DNA of 36,574 nt from Actinomycetota bacterium (GTDB taxonomy: Bacteria; Actinomycetota; Actinomycetes; Actinomycetales; Microbacteriaceae): positions 1 through 36,574 of the forward strand of contig JAFDWP010000268.1 in assembly GCA_018268435.1 (NCBI GenBank), in the 5' to 3' direction. Below, piece after piece: positions 1 to 7,530 of the stretch (position 1 is its first letter; every line of letters starts with the position of its first letter). Below the pieces are notes generated by a model. That model was not told where the DNA came from. It worked only from the letters and a program-made list of their open reading frames with translations, and ran no database searches. Made by a program: the position numbers and the translations under genes.

Positions 1-365
1 CCGAGCGCGATCAGCCACTTGCCGAGCGGCGGGTGCACCACGAACGCGCCGGTCGTCTGCAGGGCGCTGGTGTCGCCGTTCGCGAACAGCGCGTTCGCGT
101 CATCGCCCCAGGCGCCCTCGTAGCCCTGCACCCACAGCGACCAGGCGTCCTTCACGTAGTACGTCTCGTCGAACACGATCGTGTGCGGGTGGGCGAGCCC
201 GGCGATCCGCAGCACGGCCGCGAGCAGGGTGACCAGGACCGGGGCGAGCCAGGAGACCAGCCGCAGCCGGGCGGGATCGGTGAGCCACGCGTCGCGCAGC
301 CGCTCCCAGGCGGTGGGGCGGTCGTCGTGCCGGTCGTCGACGGCCGGCAGCAGGGGCGCGGTCAC
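1..365 (-). CDS. Protein O-mannosyltransferase (PMT family), N-terminal part only
   Basis: This is the first about 121 codons of a gene that runs off the left edge. PMT enzymes transfer mannose from polyprenyl-phosphate-mannose to Ser/Thr of exported proteins in the cytoplasmic membrane. Translating the minus strand from GTG at 365 gives a cytoplasmic N-terminus, a first membrane segment (LAPVLVTLLAAVLRIAGL), then the hallmark external loop FDETYYVKDAWS with the acidic catalytic pair, and further on HPPLGKWLI, both diagnostic of bacterial PMTs (the Rv1002c type). It is divergent from rsmI, the same pairing as in Mycobacterium tuberculosis. The start is supported by a -10-like hexamer 6 bases upstream, implying a leaderless message. 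The C-terminal membrane domain cannot be seen. Confidence 0.9.
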   Translation of the reverse strand, partial: MTAPLLPAVDDRHDDRPTAWERLRDAWLTDPARLRLVSWLAPVLVTLLAAVLRIAGLAHPHTIVFDETYYVKDAWSLWVQGYEGAWGDDANALFANGDTSALQTTGAFVVHPPLGKWLIAL

Positions 366-391
366 CCGCCCAGCCTATGCTTGGGCGGGTG
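363..391. promoter_or_regulatory. Overlapping divergent leaderless promoters of PMT and rsmI within a palindrome
   Basis: A perfect 8-bp inverted repeat (CCCGCCCA at 365-372, TGGGCGGG at 382-389) has a 9-base centre holding two overlapping -10-like hexamers: TATGCT at 376-381 for rsmI and, on the minus strand, TAGGCT at 377-372 for PMT. They lie 7 and 6 bases from the GTG start codons at 389 and 365, the distance expected if transcription starts on the start codon. No Shine-Dalgarno sequence precedes either gene. Promoter function is inferred. Confidence 0.6.
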
Positions 392-1204
392 ATCATCCTC
401 GCGGCCACTCCGATCGGAAATCTGGGCGACGCGTCCCGTCGGCTCGTCGAGGTGCTCGAGAACGCCACGCTCATCGCCGCGGAGGACACACGCACCACGC
501 AGCGGCTGCTGCAGGCGCTCGGCATCGCGAACCGGCCGCGGCTGATCGCCCTGCACGACCACAACGAGAAGGCCAAGGCCGCCGAGCTCGCGGAGCTCGC
601 AGAGACCGAGGACATCGTGGTGCTCAGCGACGCCGGCATGCCGACGGTGAGCGACCCCGGCTACGGGCTGGTCGCGGCGGCCGCCGAGCGCGGGGTGACC
701 GTCACGGCGATCCCCGGTCCCAGCGCCGTGGTCACCGCCCTCGCCGTGTCGGGGCTGCCCACCGACCGGTTCACGTTCGAGGGGTTCCTGCCGCGCAAGC
801 CGGGAGAGCGCCGGGCCGCGCTGAGGGGTCTGGCCGCCGAGCAGCGCACCATGGTGTTCTTCGAGTCGCCATCGCGACTGGCCGCCACGCTCGGCGACAT
901 GGCGGCGGAGCTCGGCGCCGATCGGCGCACGGCCGTGTGCCGCGAGCTGACCAAGCTGTACGAGGAGGTGCGCCGCGGCGGCGCCGCCGAACTCGCGGAG
1001 TGGGCCGCGGAGGGCGTCAAGGGGGAGATCGTCGTCGTGGTCGCCGGTGCCGAGCCCCGCGCGGTCTCCCCGGAGGACGCCCTCGCCCAAGTGCAGGCGC
1101 TCGTCGCCGCGGGGGTGCGGCTCAAGGACGCCTGCGCGGAGGTCGCAGCCGCCACCGGACTCGGATCCCGCGATCTGTACCAGGCGGCGCTCGCGGCCCG
1201 CTGA
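389..1204 (+). CDS. rsmI: 16S rRNA (cytidine-1402-2'-O)-methyltransferase RsmI
   Basis: RsmI methylates the 2'-OH of C1402 in the decoding centre of 16S rRNA using S-adenosylmethionine. The 271-residue product begins at the usual place (IILAATPIGNLGD) and carries the family motifs in order: EDTRTTQRLL, SDAGMPTVSDPG, the SAM-pocket stretch AIPGPSAVVTAL, FEGFLPRK, FFESPSRL, CRELTKLYEEV and GEIVVVVAG. Length and order fit the tetrapyrrole-methylase fold. An in-frame ATG at 377 would add four residues, but it lies inside the putative -10 hexamer, so GTG at 389 is preferred. The gene is divergent from PMT and followed by a separate transcription unit. Confidence 0.95.
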   Translation: MIILAATPIGNLGDASRRLVEVLENATLIAAEDTRTTQRLLQALGIANRPRLIALHDHNEKAKAAELAELAETEDIVVLSDAGMPTVSDPGYGLVAAAAERGVTVTAIPGPSAVVTALAVSGLPTDRFTFEGFLPRKPGERRAALRGLAAEQRTMVFFESPSRLAATLGDMAAELGADRRTAVCRELTKLYEEVRRGGAAELAEWAAEGVKGEIVVVVAGAEPRAVSPEDALAQVQALVAAGVRLKDACAEVAAATGLGSRDLYQAALAAR

Positions 1205-1270
1205 GGTCTCCGCCCGAGCGCCTCGGCCTCGCCCCGACCGGAGGATCCGTGCGCGCACACGGACGCCTCG

Positions 1271-1337
1271 CGCGGAGATGTGCACGTTCTTCGGACGTTT
1301 TCGCGGAATGGATCCGGCGATCGCGCACATCTCCGCG
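1271..1337. repeat. Long inverted repeat downstream of rsmI
   Basis: A perfect 13-bp inverted repeat, CGCGGAGATGTGC (1271-1283) and GCACATCTCCGCG (1325-1337), is separated by 41 bases. No U-tract follows. It could be a rho-independent-like mRNA end for rsmI, a REP-like extragenic element or a protein-binding site; the sequence alone does not decide. The 1205-1473 gap otherwise holds only the promoter of the next gene. Confidence 0.5.
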
Positions 1338-1435
1338 GCAGGTGTCCGCCCGCACGGCGCGATCATCGCGGTGCGACGGTGAGCCGTGGCCGGAAGACAG
1401 GGCCTGGGTCCCCTGTGCGGCCGCGCCCGGCGTCC

Positions 1436-1441
1436 TAGTGT
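1436..1441 (+). promoter_or_regulatory. -10-like hexamer of the lipoprotein hydrolase gene
   Basis: TAGTGT lies 32 bases before the ATG at 1474. A start near 1448 would give a leader of about 26 bases containing the purine-rich AAGGCGG ribosome-binding sequence. No clear -35 was seen. Confidence 0.4.
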
Positions 1442-1473
1442 GGGCAGCGGCAGAACGGGAAGGCGGCGGGGAC

Positions 1474-2646
1474 ATGTCGAGGATCGCGCACCCACGGCGG
1501 GCATCGAGGGTCATCGCCGCGGCGCTCGCCGGAGTCGTGCTCGTACTGGCGGGCTGCTCCGGCGCGCCATCGGGGACCGGGTCGCCGAGCGCGACCGGGA
1601 GCACCGCCCCGCCCGCGGAGGCCGCCACGCTGCAGCGTGCACTGGACGATGCCCGCACCGCGATCGGCTTCCCCGGCGCCATCGCGCGCGTGATCACCCC
1701 GGACGGGACCTGGACCGGCTCCACCGGCACCGCGCGGACGGGCGGATCCGCGGCTCCGACGCCGTCCGACCACACGCGGATCGGCAGCCTCACGAAGACC
1801 ATGACCGCCACGATCCTGCTCCAGCTCGTGGGGGAGAAGAAGGTCTCCCTGGACGATCCGATCTCCCGGTACGTGCCGGGGCTGCCGAACGGCGACGCGA
1901 CCCTGCGGCAGCTCGCCGACATGACCAGCGGGATCCCCTCCTACACGCTGGACCCGCAGATCACGCAGACGTACCTCGACGACCCGAGCAAGCCGTGGAC
2001 CCCGGCCGAGCTGCTGGACGGCGTGCGCACCCTGCCCGCATCCTTCCCGACGGGCACCGGCTGGCAGTACTCCAACTCCAACTACATCGCCCTCGGGGCG
2101 GTGATCGAGAAGGTGACAGGGGAGTCCCTCGCCGATGTGTTCCAGCACCGCATCTTCGACCCGCTCGGCATGGCCTCCTCCTCGTACCCGTCCGACGCCG
2201 TGCTGCCCGAGCCCTATCTGTCCGGGACGACCCTGCAGGGCGCGACGGGATCCACTCCGCGCGACGCCACGCACTTCACGCCGACCTTCGCCGGCTCGGC
2301 CGGGCAGGTCATCTCGACGCTCGACGACATGACCCGCTGGGCGCACGCGCTGTTCACCGGGGACGGCGTGCTCACGCCCGCCATGGAGAAGGTGCGCCGG
2401 GACTCGATCCTCACCGCGCCGGCGCCCAACAACGCCACGAGCGGCTACGGCATCGGGATCGGACGACGCGACGGCTGGTGGGGCCACGACGGCGACATCC
2501 CGGGGTACACGACATCGGTCTTCCACGACGACGCGCGGGACGTGACGGTGATCGTGCTCGTCGGCAGCGACATCGAGGGACCGGGGGCGACCGTGGCACC
2601 GGCGCCCGACGTCTTCGCGCGCCTGGTCGCGGCGCTCGGCCCGTGA
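1474..2646 (+). CDS. Lipoprotein serine hydrolase, beta-lactamase / DD-peptidase class C fold
   Basis: The 390-residue product has a lipoprotein signal: basic start, hydrophobic stretch and lipobox VLAG-C with Cys28, so it is probably lipid-anchored outside the membrane. The catalytic set of the class C beta-lactamase / D-Ala-D-Ala carboxypeptidase superfamily is present: SLTK (Ser105, Lys108), YSN (Tyr199-Asn201) and a third motif HDG at 338-340 in place of KTG. Such proteins may be penicillin-binding DD-peptidases, esterases or beta-lactamases; the substrate cannot be told here. The true start is ATG 1474, preceded by GGAAGGCGG; longer in-frame upstream reading is spurious because it crosses rsmI in another frame. 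It stands alone, 88 bases before metG. Confidence 0.88.
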   Translation: MSRIAHPRRASRVIAAALAGVVLVLAGCSGAPSGTGSPSATGSTAPPAEAATLQRALDDARTAIGFPGAIARVITPDGTWTGSTGTARTGGSAAPTPSDHTRIGSLTKTMTATILLQLVGEKKVSLDDPISRYVPGLPNGDATLRQLADMTSGIPSYTLDPQITQTYLDDPSKPWTPAELLDGVRTLPASFPTGTGWQYSNSNYIALGAVIEKVTGESLADVFQHRIFDPLGMASSSYPSDAVLPEPYLSGTTLQGATGSTPRDATHFTPTFAGSAGQVISTLDDMTRWAHALFTGDGVLTPAMEKVRRDSILTAPAPNNATSGYGIGIGRRDGWWGHDGDIPGYTTSVFHDDARDVTVIVLVGSDIEGPGATVAPAPDVFARLVAALGP

Positions 2647-2685
2647 CGACCGCGCGGGCGCGGACCCGAGCGGGCCCGGGGCCCG

Positions 2686-2707
2686 GGCCGTCATCGGTCC
2701 GACGGCC
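2686..2707. terminator. Hairpin between the serine hydrolase and metG
   Basis: GGCCGTC (2686-2692) and GACGGCC (2701-2707) form a 7-bp stem with an 8-base loop, next to a GC-rich run of GGGCCC units. There is no T-tract, so termination is only a guess. Confidence 0.35.
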
Positions 2708-2721
2708 GCCCGCATCCCGCC

Positions 2722-2727
2722 TAGAAT
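2722..2727 (+). promoter_or_regulatory. metG -10 element (leaderless)
   Basis: TAGAAT, one mismatch from the TATAAT consensus, ends 7 bases before the metG ATG at 2735. No Shine-Dalgarno sequence is present in the gap. Confidence 0.6.
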
Positions 2728-2734
2728 CGAACGC

Positions 2735-4318
2735 ATGCCCGCAGGCGAGTCCTTCTACATCACCACGCCGATCTACTACCCGTCGGACGTGCCCCACATC
2801 GGGCACGGCTACACCAGCGTCGCCGTGGACACCCTCGCCCGCTGGCACCGCCAGGCGGGCGACGACACCTGGATGCTCACCGGCACCGACGAGCACGGCC
2901 AGAAGATGCTGCGTGCGGCGGCCGCGAACGGCGTCACCCCGCAGGAGTGGGTGGACAAGCTCGTCAGCGAGAGCTGGTTCCCGCTGCTCACCACGCTCGA
3001 CGTCGCCAACGACGACTTCATCCGCACCACCCAGCCCCGGCACGAGACCAACGTGCAGGTGTTCTTCCAGAAGCTCTATGACGCGGGCTACATCTATGCC
3101 GGCGAGTACGAGGCGCTGTACTGCGTGGGCTGTGAGGAGTTCAAGCCCGAGTCCGAGATCGTCGACGGCACGGGTCCCTTCGAGGGCCTCAAGGTCTGCG
3201 CCATCCACTCCAAGCCCCTCGAGCTGCTGCAGGAGAAGAACTACTTCTTCAAGCTCAGCGAGTTCCAGGACCGGCTGCTCGAGCTCTACAAGACCGAGCC
3301 CGACTTCGTGCGCCCCGACTCGGCGCGCAACGAGGTCGTCTCCTTCGTCTCGCAGGGCCTCAAGGACCTGTCGATCTCGCGCTCCACATTCGACTGGGGC
3401 ATCCCGCTGCCGTGGGACACTTCGCACGTCATCTACGTGTGGGTGGACGCGCTGCTCAACTACGTCACCGCCGTCGGCTACGGCGCGGACTCCGGTGCCG
3501 ACGAGTTCGCGCGGCGCTGGCCCGCCTACCACGTGGTCGGCAAGGACATCCTGCGCTTCCACGCGGTGATCTGGCCGGCCATGCTCATGGCCGCGGGGCT
3601 GGACGTGCCCAAGGGCGTCTTCGCGCACGGCTGGCTGCTCGTCGGCGGCGAGAAGATGTCGAAGTCGAAGCTCACGGGCATCGCGCCGACCGAGATCACG
3701 GATGTGTTCGGATCCGACGCGTACCGGTTCTACTTCCTCTCCGCGATCGCGTTCGGCCAGGACGGATCCTTCTCCTGGGAGGACCTGTCGGCCCGGTACC
3801 AGGCCGAGCTGGCGAACGGCTTCGGCAACCTCGCGTCACGCACGATCGCCATGATCGAGCGCTACTTCGGCGGGGTCGTACCGGAGGCCGCGGAGTACAC
3901 GGAGCAGGACGTCGCCGTGCAGCAGCTGGTCGCGAAGGCCGCGGCGGATGCGGATGCCGCCGTCGAGCGTTTCCGGATCGACGAGGCGATCGCCGACGTG
4001 TGGACGATCGTCGACGCGCTCAACGGATACATCACCGAGAACGAGCCGTGGGCGCTCGCCAAGGACGAGGAGCAGAAGGACCGCCTCGGCACCGTGCTCT
4101 ACACGTGCGCGGAGGGACTGCGTGCGCTCGCCGTGCTGCTCTCCCCGGTCATGCCGCAGTCGACCGCCACGCTCTGGGCCGCCCTCGGCGCCGAGGCCGG
4201 CCTGGGCGCCCTCACCGCGCAGCCGCTGCGCGACGCGGGGCGCTGGGGGCAGCTGCCGGCCGGCACCCAGGTGCAGGCGCTCGCGCCGCTGTTCCCGCGC
4301 ATCGAGGCGACCGCCTGA
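2735..4318 (+). CDS. metG: Methionine--tRNA ligase
   Basis: This class I aminoacyl-tRNA synthetase charges tRNA-Met in the cytoplasm. The 527-residue protein shows the HIGH signature at 21-24 (PHIGHGYT), the substrate segment TGTDEHGQK, a single-knuckle zinc site (Cys130, Cys133, Cys155, probably His158), the WVDALLNY segment and KMSKS at 307-311. The C-terminal region is the helical anticodon-binding domain, with NEPWALAKD; there is no appended EMAP-like domain, so it is the shorter form. The ATG start is supported by the promoter immediately upstream. tatD follows four bases after the stop and is probably co-transcribed. Confidence 0.97.
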   Translation: MPAGESFYITTPIYYPSDVPHIGHGYTSVAVDTLARWHRQAGDDTWMLTGTDEHGQKMLRAAAANGVTPQEWVDKLVSESWFPLLTTLDVANDDFIRTTQPRHETNVQVFFQKLYDAGYIYAGEYEALYCVGCEEFKPESEIVDGTGPFEGLKVCAIHSKPLELLQEKNYFFKLSEFQDRLLELYKTEPDFVRPDSARNEVVSFVSQGLKDLSISRSTFDWGIPLPWDTSHVIYVWVDALLNYVTAVGYGADSGADEFARRWPAYHVVGKDILRFHAVIWPAMLMAAGLDVPKGVFAHGWLLVGGEKMSKSKLTGIAPTEITDVFGSDAYRFYFLSAIAFGQDGSFSWEDLSARYQAELANGFGNLASRTIAMIERYFGGVVPEAAEYTEQDVAVQQLVAKAAADADAAVERFRIDEAIADVWTIVDALNGYITENEPWALAKDEEQKDRLGTVLYTCAEGLRALAVLLSPVMPQSTATLWAALGAEAGLGALTAQPLRDAGRWGQLPAGTQVQALAPLFPRIEATA

Positions 4319-4322
4319 TCCC

Positions 4323-5225
4323 ATGAGCGGAACGCCGGACACCTACGTGCGCGAGCGCACCGCGGACGGGCGCAAGGACCTGCGCTATCCGCCCGCGCCA
4401 GAGCCGCTCCTGGTGCCGGTGTACGACAACCACTGCCACCTCGAGATCACCGACGGCGACGAGCCGCTGAGCCTGAAAGATCAGCTCGACCGGGCGCAGG
4501 CCGTCGGCATCCACGGCGTGGTGCAGGCCTCGGGCGACATCGAGTCCTCGCGCTGGGCGGTGGCCGCTGCGGAGTCGGATCCGCGCGTGCTCGCGGCCGT
4601 CGCGATCCACCCCAACGACGCTCCGGCGTATGCCGAGGCGGGTCGGCTCGAGGAGGCGATCGCCGTGATCGACGAGCTCGCCGCCCGCCCGCGCACGCGC
4701 GCGATCGGCGAGACGGGGCTCGACTACTTCCGCACGCCGGACGCCGCCGAGGCGGGGTCGTCGGGTCGTGCGGCGCAGCACGCGTCGTTCGAGGCGCACA
4801 TCGCGCTCGCGAAGAAGCACGGCATCGCCCTGCAGATCCACGACCGCGACGCGCACGACGACGTGCTGGAGACGCTGGCCCGGGTCGGCGCCCCGGAGCG
4901 CACGGTGTTCCACTGCTTCTCCGGCGACCGCGCGATGGCCGAGGTCTGCGCCGATGCGGGGTACTACCTGTCGTTCGCCGGCAACGTCACGTTCAAGAAC
5001 GCGCAGAACCTGCGGGACGCCCTCCGGGTCGCCCCGCGGGACCGGATCCTCGTCGAGACCGACGCGCCGTTCCTCACGCCGGTGCCGCTGCGCGGCCGCC
5101 CGAACGCGCCGTACCTGATCCCGCACACGCTGCGCTTCATGGCGGCCGAACTGGGCGTCGGCGTGGACGAGCTCGGCGCGCAGATCGCCGCGAACACGCT
5201 CGAGGTCTACGGCTCGTTCGCCTGA
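4323..5225 (+). CDS. tatD: TatD-family metal-dependent nuclease
   Basis: TatD proteins are TIM-barrel, divalent-metal DNases/hydrolases. The 300-residue product carries the metal ligands in order: HCH at 37-39, Glu130 in GETGLDYF, His173 in QIHDRDAH, His197 in HCFSG, and Asp247 in ETDAPFL. It has an extra N-terminal stretch of about 30 residues before the barrel. It follows metG directly, a classical pairing. In M. tuberculosis the next genes are rpfB, ksgA and ispE; here a convergent broken MFS gene comes next, and its 3' end overlaps tatD by 19 bases. Confidence 0.93.
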   Translation: MSGTPDTYVRERTADGRKDLRYPPAPEPLLVPVYDNHCHLEITDGDEPLSLKDQLDRAQAVGIHGVVQASGDIESSRWAVAAAESDPRVLAAVAIHPNDAPAYAEAGRLEEAIAVIDELAARPRTRAIGETGLDYFRTPDAAEAGSSGRAAQHASFEAHIALAKKHGIALQIHDRDAHDDVLETLARVGAPERTVFHCFSGDRAMAEVCADAGYYLSFAGNVTFKNAQNLRDALRVAPRDRILVETDAPFLTPVPLRGRPNAPYLIPHTLRFMAAELGVGVDELGAQIAANTLEVYGSFA

Positions 5226-6438
5226 ACCCCGTCGACCACCGGGCGGGCGGACACGATCTGCGAGATCGGCCGCCACACGAACAGCAGGGTGAGGGCCGCG
5301 CCCGCGAAGGCGAACCACCACGGCGCGGTGAGGCCCCACACCTGCGCGATCACGCCGCCGAGCGCCTGGCCGATCACCATGCCGCCGAACACGCCGACGG
5401 AGTTCACGGAGGATACCCGGCCCTGCAGCTCGTGCGGGACGAGCCGCTGCCGCACGGTGGTGGAGATCGTGCCCCAGATGAATGCGTAGAAGCCGAACAC
5501 GAACATGATCACCAGCGCGATCCAGCCCTGCGTGGTGAGCGCGAAGGAGACATGCATGATCACCTCCAGCGACAGGCACACCCGCATCATCGTCGCGAAG
5601 GACACATGGCGCTCGAGCCGGCCGCGGATGCGGTGGTGAGCATGCCGTAGCCCACCGGTCCCATGTGCAGGTGCTCCGTGGCGTACAGCACGAGCACGCC
5701 CCAGGGCGCGGCCCAGGTCACGTTGAACAGCAGGATGATGAGCACCAGCATCCGCACCGGAGGGTTCCGCCACAGCCAGCCCAGGCCCTCGGCGATGTCC
5801 GTGTGCACCCTCGTGCCGCCGGGGGTCGAGTCCCGCCGCGGCACCGGCGTGCGGGCGATCCGCGAGATCAGCACGATCGCCAGGCTCACGCAGACCGCCT
5901 CGAGCAGGAACGGCCACGCGTGGCCCGCCGCGAACAGGAACGCGCCCAGCGGCGGGCCCGCGAACTGGTTCGCCACGAGGTAGCCGGCCTGCAGGCGGGC
6001 GTTGCCGAGACCGAGATCCGCCGGCTTCACGATCATCGGCAGCAGCGTGGCGCCGGCGGTGTCGACGAACACCTCGGCGGTGCCGTACAGGAACGCGCTG
6101 GCCAGCACGATCCAGATGTTCGCCAGGCCGGTGACCAGGAACGCGCACAGGGCGACCAGCACCACGGCACGCGCGGCGTTCGCCGCCATGACCAGCCGAC
6201 GGCGATCGAACCGGTCGGCGATCGCTCCCGCGTGCAGGCCGAACACCAGCCACGGGAGGAACTGCAGGATCGCGCCCGAGGCGACGAGGATCGGGGAGGA
6301 GGTCATCGATGCGATCAGCAGGGGAGCGGCCGCGAGCGCGACCCCGTCCCCGACGTTGCTCGTCCAACTCGAGGCGAGCAGCCACCGGAAGTCCCGGCCC
6401 ATCCGCCGCGGGGCGATGAGCTGACCGATCGTGGGCAT
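5207..6438 (-). pseudogene. MFS transporter, broken by an internal deletion/frameshift
   Basis: The minus strand encodes a major-facilitator protein in two frames. The N-terminal part, from ATG 6438, holds about seven membrane segments and the A-like motif GAIADRFDRRR; it reads to GYGMLTTASAAG and then hits a stop near 5587. The C-terminal part resumes in another frame at GRLERHVSFATMMR and continues through typical late MFS segments to the stop at 5207. The whole span is 1232 bases, not a multiple of three. The residues expected between the two parts (a Gly-rich helix end such as GGLLG...YG) are missing, so a deletion of a few tens of bases at 5608-5625, rather than a single-base error, is the simplest reading. 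A drug or metabolite exporter is the likely ancestor. Leaderless-type promoter at 6445-6450. Confidence 0.8.
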
Positions 6439-6444
6439 CCCAGA

Positions 6445-6450
6445 AGACTA
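6445..6450 (-). promoter_or_regulatory. -10 element of the MFS gene (leaderless)
   Basis: On the minus strand TAGTCT ends 6 bases before the ATG at 6438. It forms a divergent pair with the rsmA promoter about 15 bases away. Confidence 0.5.
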
Positions 6451-6462
6451 GCGACCGTGGGG

Positions 6463-6468
6463 GACAAT
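6463..6468 (+). promoter_or_regulatory. rsmA -10-like element (leaderless)
   Basis: GACAAT ends 6 bases before the rsmA ATG at 6475. The first base departs from the consensus, but spacing matches the other leaderless candidates here. Confidence 0.45.
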
Positions 6469-6474
6469 GGACGG

Positions 6475-7323
6475 ATGACCGTCTCCCTCCTCGGCGCCGC
6501 CGACATCCGCCGGCTCGCCGCCGAACTCGACGTGACGCCCACCAAGAAGCTCGGTCAGAACTTCGTCGTCGACGCCAACACGGTGCGCAAGATCGTGCAG
6601 GCCGCCGAGGTGCAGCCGGGAGAGCGCGTGGTCGAGATCGGCCCGGGCCTCGGATCCCTCACCCTCGCGATCCTGGCGACGGGGGCGGGCGTGACGGCGG
6701 TCGAGATCGATCATCGCCTCGCCGCCCGTCTGCCGCAGACCGCCCGCGAGCGCGGGGTCCCCGAGGGAGCGCTCACCGTCGTCGACGCCGACGCGCTGCG
6801 CGTGACCGCGCTGCCCGGGGAGCCCACGGTGCTCGTGGCGAACCTGCCGTACAACGTGTCGGTGCCGGTGCTGCTGCACTTCCTCGAGACGTTCCGGTAT
6901 CTGGAGCGCGGTGTGGTGATGGTGCAGGCCGAAGTCGCCGAGCGCCTGGCCGCGAAGCCCGGGTCGAAGGTCTACGGCGCGCCGAGTGTGAAGGCCGCGT
7001 GGTACGGCCCGTGGCGGCTGTGCGGCACCGTCTCGCGTCAGGTGTTCTGGCCGGTGCCGAACGTGGACAGCCTGCTGGTCGGGTTCCATCGGGATCCGGA
7101 GCCGCGCGGATCCGAGGACGAGCGTCGGCGCACCTTCGCGATCGTGGACGCCGCATTCAACCAGCGCCGCAAGATGCTGCGTCAGGCGCTGTCCGGGATG
7201 TTCGGCAGCTCCGCGGAGGCGTCCGCCGTGCTGGAGGCGGCGGGTGTGGCCCCGACGGCACGGGGCGAGGACCTCACGGTCGAGGACTATCGCCGCATCG
7301 CGCTCGCCGCGCCGACGCCGTGA
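6475..7323 (+). CDS. rsmA: 16S rRNA (adenine-1518/1519-N6)-dimethyltransferase RsmA (KsgA)
   Basis: RsmA dimethylates two adjacent adenines in helix 45 of 16S rRNA during 30S maturation. The 282-residue protein has the family features: KKLGQNF at 24-30, SAM-binding motif EIGPGLGSLT at 54-63, the acidic ribose contact VEID, DADAL, and catalytic motif NLPYNVS at 123-129. The late motif FWPVPNVDS and the C-terminal small helical domain (QRRKMLRQAL) complete it. In most actinobacteria ispE follows directly; here about 2 kb with a DUF998 gene and an aldo/keto reductase intervenes. The start is the ATG after the putative promoter; longer upstream reading is antisense to the MFS gene. Confidence 0.96.
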   Translation: MTVSLLGAADIRRLAAELDVTPTKKLGQNFVVDANTVRKIVQAAEVQPGERVVEIGPGLGSLTLAILATGAGVTAVEIDHRLAARLPQTARERGVPEGALTVVDADALRVTALPGEPTVLVANLPYNVSVPVLLHFLETFRYLERGVVMVQAEVAERLAAKPGSKVYGAPSVKAAWYGPWRLCGTVSRQVFWPVPNVDSLLVGFHRDPEPRGSEDERRRTFAIVDAAFNQRRKMLRQALSGMFGSSAEASAVLEAAGVAPTARGEDLTVEDYRRIALAAPTP

Positions 7324-7339
7324 GCGGATCGGCCGCACG

Positions 7340-7393
7340 ACGAAGTCGTGCCCCCTCGGGGTTCGGGCTCCCGAGAGGGCACAATCACTTCGT
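7340..7393. terminator. Two-part hairpin after rsmA
   Basis: An inner 13-bp arm pair (7348-7360 with 7370-7382, one mismatch) is enclosed by a perfect outer pair, ACGAAGT (7340-7346) and ACTTCGT (7387-7393). It lies 16 bases after the rsmA stop and could terminate rsmA. It is also the first of three hairpins in an atypical patch. Confidence 0.5.
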
Positions 7394-7530
7394 TTGAAGG
7401 GACCTTCATGTCGGTCGAGTCCCCAGAACTCGACCGGCATCCTCAGCTGAGACCTTGACCCTAACACCGAACAATCCTGTCCCCCAAATGGGGGACAGGG
7501 ACAAACCCTGAGAATTCGCTGTCAATGGCG
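7340..7530. mobile_element. Palindrome-rich, lower-GC patch; possible mobile-element remnant
   Basis: About 190 bases have visibly lower GC than both flanks and contain three successive strong hairpins: 7340-7393, 7412-7436 (CGGTCGAGT / ACTCGACCG, loop of 7) and 7476-7499 (CCTGTCCCCC / GGGGGACAGG, loop AAAT). A further palindrome, TGAAGG...CCTTCA, lies between the first two. The composition changes abruptly near 7525, inside the 3' end of the DUF998 frame. No transposase fragment or target duplication was seen. It could be the end of a decayed insertion sequence, a small structured RNA or a composite terminator; the mobile-element label is an inference. Confidence 0.35.

Noticed and set aside
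181..2646. An 821-residue open frame spanning rsmI and the lipoprotein hydrolase
   Set aside because: Only the part from ATG 1474 looks like protein; the first 430 codons are an Arg/Gly/Ala-rich shadow of rsmI in another frame, as expected in high-GC DNA.
7340..7530. Confident assignment of the palindrome-rich patch to a named IS family
   Set aside because: No transposase fragment, matched terminal repeats or target-site duplication could be seen, so only a possible remnant is reported.
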